A DNA stretch of 44,421 nucleotides, from contig VSNM01000045.1 of assembly GCA_009774245.1 (NCBI GenBank), forward strand, positions 1 to 44,421. The letters are read 5' to 3'. Within the stretch, counting starts at the first letter, position 1. Every line of letters starts with the position of its first letter. This stretch comes from Lachnospiraceae bacterium. GTDB lineage: Bacteria > Bacillota > Clostridia > Lachnospirales > Lachnospiraceae. Both the position numbers and the translations under genes were made by a program. The notes under the pieces are model-generated. The model saw nothing but the letters and a program-made list of their open reading frames with translations. It had not been told where the DNA came from and made no database searches. Below are positions 40,536 through 44,421 of the stretch, one piece after another.

Positions 40536-41914
40536 GCAAGGGAGCCCGTAGAAAAACGATCAGTCTGCATAAGCTGTTTCTGCAGTATTTGGCGGTGTTT
40601 AGTCTGACTACGATATTGCTGGCGGGAGTGACACTGCTCTGTGTGGAGGCCGGATTCCGGAGCGGCTTTGTGCTGCCGGCGAATTATGCGGAGCGGGCAG
40701 TAAAGGAGGCGCGGGATGGGATTGCTCGGAGTGATGCCTTTGACAGGACGCTGATTCCATTTCCATGTACTTATATCCTGTTTGATTTCGATGGAACGGT
40801 TATCGAGAGCGATATGACTCCCGGGGAGATTGAGCGGGCGGTGGAGCGGATTAGAAAACAGTTAAATCATACAGGGGGGAATGCCGCGTATCAGTATGCG
40901 ATAATTGAGCGGTCTGATTCGGTCTGCGTTGTCTGCTATGATATCCGTGCACATTTTTCATCGCCTGTTTTGCACAAGTGGCTTTGGAATCCGGAGCTGT
41001 TAATTCCGCTCATTTTTTTGACGTTTTTTCTGTTGAATGCAGTTGTGACGGCGGTTCAGTTCGGGCGGAGATTGAAGAGGGAATTGGAGCCGATCGTCGA
41101 GACGGTGGACAAGATCGCAGGCCGGGAACTGCATTTTGAGAAAAAACTGACCGGAATCCGGGAACTGAATGCGGTGCTGGATACCATAGAGGAAATGGGC
41201 GCGACTTTGGAGGAGTCCTTAAAAGCGCAGTGGGAGATGGAGCAGAACCGGAGAATGCAGATAGCGGCTGTCACGCATGATATCAAGATTCCGCTGACCG
41301 TGGTGAGAGGGAACGCGGAGCTGCTGCTGGAGGAGGATTTTTCTGATGAGGACAGGGAGCTGTTGGAAGGAATCTGTGCAGGCTCAGGCAAGATCGAGCA
41401 ATATCTTGGACTGCTGAATGAGGCGGCAAAGGCGGAAAGTACAGGTCAGATGCGGGCGGAGTGCTTTTCTGTGGCGGAATGTATTGATGAGATGGAGCGG
41501 CAGGCAGGCGCTCAGTGCAGAAGGAAGGGTATCGTACTGAATGTTAAAAGGAAAAACCTTCCGCAAACCTTTTGTGGAGACAGGGAGCTTCTCGTCCGTG
41601 CATTGTCAAATATCTTTGACAATGCGGTTGAGTATACGCCGGAGCAGGGAGAGATCGCATTCTCTGTCGAGGGCTGCGCAGGGCAGCTCGTATTTCGGGT
41701 GGCAGACAGCGGAAAAGGATTTTCGGACAGCGGTCTGCGGCTGGCCGCAGGGCAGTTCTATACGGAATGCCAGGAGCGGTCGGGAAAGCACTATGGACTG
41801 GGATTATTCATTGCGGATATGGCGGCGCGCAGTTATGGCGGCAGTCTGACACTTGCAAATAAAACAGATCAGACAGGGGCAGTTGTCACGCTGAGCGTAT
41901 TGGAATTTGGTTGA
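40526..41914 (+). CDS. Sensor histidine kinase of the resistance operon
   Basis: This 462-residue kinase has two transmembrane helices (about 16-42 and 157-177) enclosing a 115-residue extracellular sensor of the LanK/CprK type. A short linker precedes the HisKA domain, with His251 in VTHDIKIPLTVV. The ATPase domain has NIFDNAVEYTP, DSGKGFSD and GLGLFIADM. The wide extracellular loop probably detects an antimicrobial peptide. ATG 40526 overlaps the regulator end; GGGGTGGGG stands upstream. It is the last gene of the operon. Confidence 0.9.
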   Translation: MAVSKGARRKTISLHKLFLQYLAVFSLTTILLAGVTLLCVEAGFRSGFVLPANYAERAVKEARDGIARSDAFDRTLIPFPCTYILFDFDGTVIESDMTPGEIERAVERIRKQLNHTGGNAAYQYAIIERSDSVCVVCYDIRAHFSSPVLHKWLWNPELLIPLIFLTFFLLNAVVTAVQFGRRLKRELEPIVETVDKIAGRELHFEKKLTGIRELNAVLDTIEEMGATLEESLKAQWEMEQNRRMQIAAVTHDIKIPLTVVRGNAELLLEEDFSDEDRELLEGICAGSGKIEQYLGLLNEAAKAESTGQMRAECFSVAECIDEMERQAGAQCRRKGIVLNVKRKNLPQTFCGDRELLVRALSNIFDNAVEYTPEQGEIAFSVEGCAGQLVFRVADSGKGFSDSGLRLAAGQFYTECQERSGKHYGLGLFIADMAARSYGGSLTLANKTDQTGAVVTLSVLEFG

Positions 41915-41929
41915 GACATTGCAGTGGAT

Positions 41930-42082
41930 ATGTTATACTTTATTACGACAGAGCAGATATCAAAAAGATCTGAACGTATCAGACAAATTCGGTATATGAA
42001 CGACACATTTATGACCGTTTGTCTGGCCGATAATTTTGAGGGAGTGGAACTGATACTCCGGATTGTCCTAGAGCGTGTTTGA
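41930..42082 (+). pseudogene. N-terminal fragment of an Rpn-type PD-(D/E)XK nuclease, cut by element C
   Basis: The frame reads MLYFITTEQISKRSERIRQI, then RYMNDTFMTVCLADNFEGVEL and ILRIVL before running into element C at 42068, where it stops (TGA 42080-42082) after ERV. The MNDTFMT...ELILRIVL motif is the start of Rpn / PD-(D/E)XK nuclease-family transposases, which normally exceed 250 residues. No continuation is found beyond the element, so the rest was lost. Confidence 0.7.
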
Positions 42083-42233
42083 AAAATCATTCCTACCATC
42101 TGCACGCCCCACTTTGCGTGATATTTATGCCAAATTCAGGTTACATAGCCCGCTATGCGCCCTTCATTTGGCACAAATCTCCCACAAATTGTGACGCACA
42201 TCTGGCAGAAAGCATTTTTCAAACACGCTCTAG
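42068..42233. mobile_element. MITE-like palindromic element C
   Basis: This 166-base element has perfect 20-base terminal inverted repeats (42068-42087 and 42214-42233), beginning CTAGAGCGTG and ending CACGCTCTAG, and then imperfect pairing to the centre. The central 22 bases (42140-42161) are identical to the centre of element B, though the arms differ. CTAG at both ends fits insertion at TA. It has no coding capacity and terminates the Rpn-like frame. Confidence 0.8.
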
Positions 42234-42284
42234 GGCAAAAAGACATGTAACATTAAATAAGAGATATGTTAAAGGAGATATTTT

Positions 42285-42455
42285 ATGTTAGTTGAGACGG
42301 AAAAAAAGTGGGAGTATTCTTTGGGTATGATTAAGGTTGATGGACTAGAACCAACCCCAGAGATGAAAGAATTAATAGAACGGGAAAAAAAGGGAGAGAT
42401 TACTATGGATGAATTAAAAAAAGCGCTTGACCGTAAGTACAAAATGAAACAGTGA
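42285..42455 (+). CDS. VbhA-like antitoxin of a Fic toxin
   Basis: This 56-residue protein, MLVETEKKWEYSLG..., resembles VbhA-family antitoxins: a helix ending in the DGLEPTPEM segment, followed by a basic C-terminal helix with ITMDELKKAL. In VbhA, an S/T-xxx-E-G/N motif inhibits the Fic partner by blocking ATP. Here the corresponding positions read M-IKV-D-G, so the inhibitory serine and glutamate are replaced by Met and Asp. AAAGGAG at 42271-42277 supports the start. The Fic gene begins nine bases after the stop. The region is more AT-rich than the core genome. Confidence 0.8.
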   Translation: MLVETEKKWEYSLGMIKVDGLEPTPEMKELIEREKKGEITMDELKKALDRKYKMKQ

Positions 42456-42464
42456 GGATAGATT

Positions 42465-43232
42465 ATGAGAGATCCTTATTTGTACCCAGATTCAAAAATA
42501 TTAAGGAATTTGGCTGATATTCATGATGTGGATATGCTGAGAAATATGGAAGCAGATTATAGTTCTTTCAGGCTTTCGGAAATAGTTGCGGATGATATTG
42601 AAATGGCTTATGATTTTGATACTCTTTGCAATATGCACCATCATATTTTTCAGGATATTTATGAATGGACAGGAAAGCCCAGAGTTATCAATATAGAGAA
42701 AGCAGAAATTGTTTTAGGAGAGATTTCAATTGAATATTCAGATTGTTTTGATATTGCGAAAGATGCAAAATATGTTTTGAGTGAGATGAATGCTTTTGAT
42801 TGGCAAACTGCATCTTTTGAAAATGTAGCAAGGACATTTAGTAATTATATGGCAAAACTCTGGAAAGTTCATCCGTATCGGGAGGGAAATACCAGAACAA
42901 TTGTTACATTTTGTTGTATGTTCATTGAGGCACAGGGAATTTATATTGATAGTGATTTGTTTAAGGATAATGCCTCTTATATGCGCTCGGCCTTGGTAGC
43001 TGCGAATGCCATATTTCATGATTTAGGAGATTTGAGAAAACCAGATTATCTTTACCAGATTGTGCAGGATGCATTGGAGCAGGGAAAAGAAATGAGTAGC
43101 AGAGTGGAAAATTACATCCGAAAAGCTGAATTGCCAGTAACGAGAGAGAATATTCGAAAAGTTGTATTTTGGAATAGAAGAGAACATAAGGAACATTCTT
43201 TTGAAGAAATAAGAGATTATCTCAGGCAGTAA
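42465..43232 (+). CDS. Fic-domain AMP-transferase toxin
   Basis: This 255-residue Fic protein has the catalytic motif His136-Pro-Tyr-Arg-Glu-Gly-Asn-Thr-Arg144, with all residues needed for adenylylation. The upstream FDTLCNMHHHIFQDIYEWTGKPR block is the conserved Fic flap and first helices. The enzyme would transfer AMP to a host target, with DNA gyrase and topoisomerase IV known for VbhT. The C-terminal 60 residues form a helical extension. It is the toxin of the pair with the preceding VbhA-like gene and is AT-rich, suggesting recent transfer. Confidence 0.92.
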   Translation: MRDPYLYPDSKILRNLADIHDVDMLRNMEADYSSFRLSEIVADDIEMAYDFDTLCNMHHHIFQDIYEWTGKPRVINIEKAEIVLGEISIEYSDCFDIAKDAKYVLSEMNAFDWQTASFENVARTFSNYMAKLWKVHPYREGNTRTIVTFCCMFIEAQGIYIDSDLFKDNASYMRSALVAANAIFHDLGDLRKPDYLYQIVQDALEQGKEMSSRVENYIRKAELPVTRENIRKVVFWNRREHKEHSFEEIRDYLRQ

Positions 43233-43243
43233 TAACACAAAAT

Positions 43244-43283
43244 AATAATCGCATCAGCCTGGCAAACTAGACGATTATTTTTA
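43244..43283 (+). terminator. Possible terminator after the Fic gene
   Basis: An eight-base stem AATAATCG (43244-43251) / CGATTATT (43272-43279) encloses a 20-base loop and is followed by a short T-run. It begins 11 bases after the Fic stop codon. The stem is AT-rich and weak. Confidence 0.45.
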
Positions 43284-43304
43284 AAATAAATTTAGTTTAA
43301 TGGG

Positions 43305-43462
43305 CTAACCGAATTCCCCTGCAAGCATTCGGCTTTCTAATTCTTTCACAATATCAAGGGATAATTCCGTAGCTTCTGCTATTTCCTCCAAAGTCATTTT
43401 ATCTAACTTTATTAAATGAACCGCTGTTTTTTTGCTTTATTTTGTGCCGCTTCATTTCTCAT
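43305..43462 (-). pseudogene. C-terminal remnant of an Rpn-like nuclease gene
   Basis: On the minus strand, MRNEAAQNKAKK is followed, after a one-base shift in a run of seven A (43427-43433), by TAVHLIKLDKMTLEEIAEAT and ELSLDIVKELESR to a stop at 43305-43307. The helical tail with TLEEIAEATELS is typical of Rpn / PD-(D/E)XK nuclease-family C-termini. The reading stays open for some codons beyond 43462, but no N-terminal part is found. It is a second, opposite-strand relic and not the missing half of the gene at 41930. Confidence 0.55.
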
Positions 43463-43572
43463 AGATGTAGCAGGATTACATTGACGGGAAAAAGAACTGA
43501 AAGATACCAACATGGAATTTCGCGCGGGCTATGTTTCCGAAAATGAAAAACCGGACGTACATATGCAAAACA
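43463..43572. other. Short gap with no recognisable gene
   Basis: No ribosome binding site, promoter or RNA signal stands out in this 110-base stretch. A 33-codon plus-strand frame beginning at an ATG near 43510 (MEFRAGYVSENEK...) runs to 43608 into the antisense of the next gene. It may be the relic of a lost gene, but nothing supports it as coding. Confidence 0.4.
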
Positions 43573-43848
43573 TTAATCCGCTTTATCCTCATCCTGAAAC
43601 AAAAGCCTGATCATGTCCCGCAGCCCTTGCCGATACCCGATTTTTTCGCGTATGGCCGCGGCCTCGCCTGACAGGACAAGATATTGGTCGAGCAGCTCCT
43701 GCTGTGCGGTGGTCAGTTCAGTTTTGAGCCTGTCAAACGCTTCGTCCATAGCGGAAGTGGCTTCGTGGTATTCTGTGCTCTCATGGAGTGCATTGTCCAG
43801 ATGATCTGCCATCAGCAGTTCTAAATCATCGAGTGTATTCTTTTTCAT
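43573..43848 (-). CDS. DUF6809-type small helical protein, copy 2
   Basis: This 91-residue acidic, fully helical protein (MKKNTLDDLELLMADHLDNAL...) is of the DUF6809 type that is common in phages and conjugative elements of Clostridia. The pattern EYHEATSAMDEAFDRLKTEL, then QQELLDQYLVLSGEAAAIREKIGYRQGLRDMIRLL, matches the neighbouring copy in layout: YxxAxxx...LLDQY...Y..G. The function is unknown. It is downstream of the paralogue on the same strand, separated by an AT-rich 120-base spacer. Confidence 0.7.
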   Translation of the reverse strand: MKKNTLDDLELLMADHLDNALHESTEYHEATSAMDEAFDRLKTELTTAQQELLDQYLVLSGEAAAIREKIGYRQGLRDMIRLLFQDEDKAD

Positions 43849-43968
43849 GTACTATCTAACCTTTCTTATTCTTATTTATTCTTATTTTTTTATTATCATC
43901 CATGTTATTATCTTATTATCATTCTTTTAGTATCAATTTATCATTTTCTGGCTGGATGAAAGATCATA

Positions 43969-44241
43969 TTATTGCAGCAATTGTAAATCTTTTAGGATCT
44001 CAGCGCAGTTCAGGATTCCTTTTTTGTAGATGGCCTGCATTTCCTTCTCGTGAATCAAATCCTCTGTATGAATCAGCTCGTCGACAATTTGTCGTTGTTC
44101 TGTAGTCAAACTCAGCGTCTTGTATTCATCACTCAAGTCAGTTACCTGTTCCATCAGGCGCTTGTATTCAGTATCATCTGTCAGCAGTTCATTTTTCTGG
44201 TCTAAAGCGGCGTCATAGATTAATTCGAAAAAATCACTCAT
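43969..44241 (-). CDS. DUF6809-type small helical protein, copy 1
   Basis: This 90-residue helical protein (MSDFFELIYDAALDQKNELL...) is of the same small family as the next gene downstream. Shared features are the middle helix with EQRQIVDELIHTEDLIHEKEMQ and the end helix YKKGILNCAEILKDL. Such proteins occur near element replication or regulation genes but have no known role. GAGGTGAAATA precedes the ATG on the minus strand. A promoter with an overlapping palindrome lies at 44289-44319. Confidence 0.7.
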   Translation of the reverse strand: MSDFFELIYDAALDQKNELLTDDTEYKRLMEQVTDLSDEYKTLSLTTEQRQIVDELIHTEDLIHEKEMQAIYKKGILNCAEILKDLQLLQ

Positions 44242-44288
44242 TATTATTTCACCTCGTAATCATAAATTTTTGTCTTGGTAATAATACC

Positions 44289-44319
44289 ATTATAACTTAT
44301 TTGATTCCATTTTGGAACC
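44289..44319 (-). promoter_or_regulatory. Promoter with overlapping operator-like palindrome for DUF6809 genes
   Basis: On the minus strand, TATAAT (44294-44289) is preceded by the inverted repeat TTCCAAAATGGAA (44317-44305), which covers the spacer and -35 region. Such placement suggests a repressor site of the mobile-element type. The start codon is about 48 bases downstream. Confidence 0.55.
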
Positions 44320-44421
44320 ACAATTATTGGGCTATAGACAAAAATTATGGTGTTAGTTACAAAATGGGTCGATAAACATACTATCCCCTATACAATCAAT
44401 AATCTCTCTGTTTTAACTCCT

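Noticed and set aside
43510..43608. A 33-codon plus-strand frame (MEFRAGYVSENEK...)
   Set aside because: No ribosome binding site, no recognised family, and half of it is antisense to a better-supported gene.

Overview
The window looks like chromosome of an anaerobic Firmicute of the Lachnospiraceae type (order Eubacteriales/Clostridia). The reasons are the family content: a stand-alone pyruvate formate-lyase glycyl-radical domain, CmpB, DUF5050 and DUF2500-like proteins, a Cpr/LanFEG-type lantibiotic-resistance locus with its own two-component system, a VbhA/Fic pair, DUF6809 genes, strong AAGGAGG-type ribosome binding sites, and a HrcA/CIRCE-controlled groESL operon. The core is of moderate GC. 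Both ends are visibly AT-richer and accessory. No tRNA, rRNA or CRISPR array was seen.

Layout. 1-2100 is the right end of an integrated mobile element: dUTPase, a Tn916-type excisionase, and a tyrosine integrase. 2300-5630 holds cell-surface genes: a PH-domain protein, a tethered D,D-carboxypeptidase, and, on the minus strand, CmpB and DUF5050 proteins. 5813-11421 runs in one direction: pheA, a Ppx/GppA-type phosphatase, polyphosphate kinase and Maf. It is followed by a small acidic protein, a 711-residue SseB-like protein and a decayed DUF4160 pair. 14439-18926 carries an ABC-F ATPase, a PHP-HAD fusion protein and a degenerate GGDEF protein. 19077-21347 is groESL with a perfect CIRCE and three tandem hairpin repeats between the genes. 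21378-22514 pairs a Crp/Fnr regulator with a GrcA-like spare glycyl-radical protein; a perfect CRP/FNR-type palindrome sits at about -41.5 of the latter. 22651-27066 is a signalling operon with a hybrid histidine kinase and a tandem-receiver protein. It ends in a 63-bp palindrome shared with a convergent DHH phosphoesterase gene.

28263-36904 holds a membrane GGDEF protein, a YgjP metallopeptidase, a hypoxanthine-DNA glycosylase, a Fur-family regulator, a Nudix hydrolase, an acyltransferase, a LacI-type sensor-GGDEF protein, a secreted amidase-like protein and luxS. 37509-41914 is a complete resistance module: ABC ATPase, two permeases, response regulator and sensor kinase. 41930 to the end is accessory: an Rpn-type nuclease gene cut off by a palindromic element, a VbhA/Fic toxin-antitoxin pair, a decayed Rpn tail on the opposite strand, and two paralogous DUF6809 genes behind an operator-like promoter.

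The main unexplained structures are three palindromic, MITE-like elements of about 160 bp (30518-30682, 31769-31926, 42068-42233). Two share an identical 22-bp centre although their arms differ. Two begin on the stop codon of the gene upstream, and the third ends an Rpn gene. Other points are the groES-groEL repeat array, the structured leader of the PHP-HAD gene, and the CmpB start codon embedded in a hairpin behind a four-codon upstream frame. All family assignments come from reading motifs by eye; no database search was possible.
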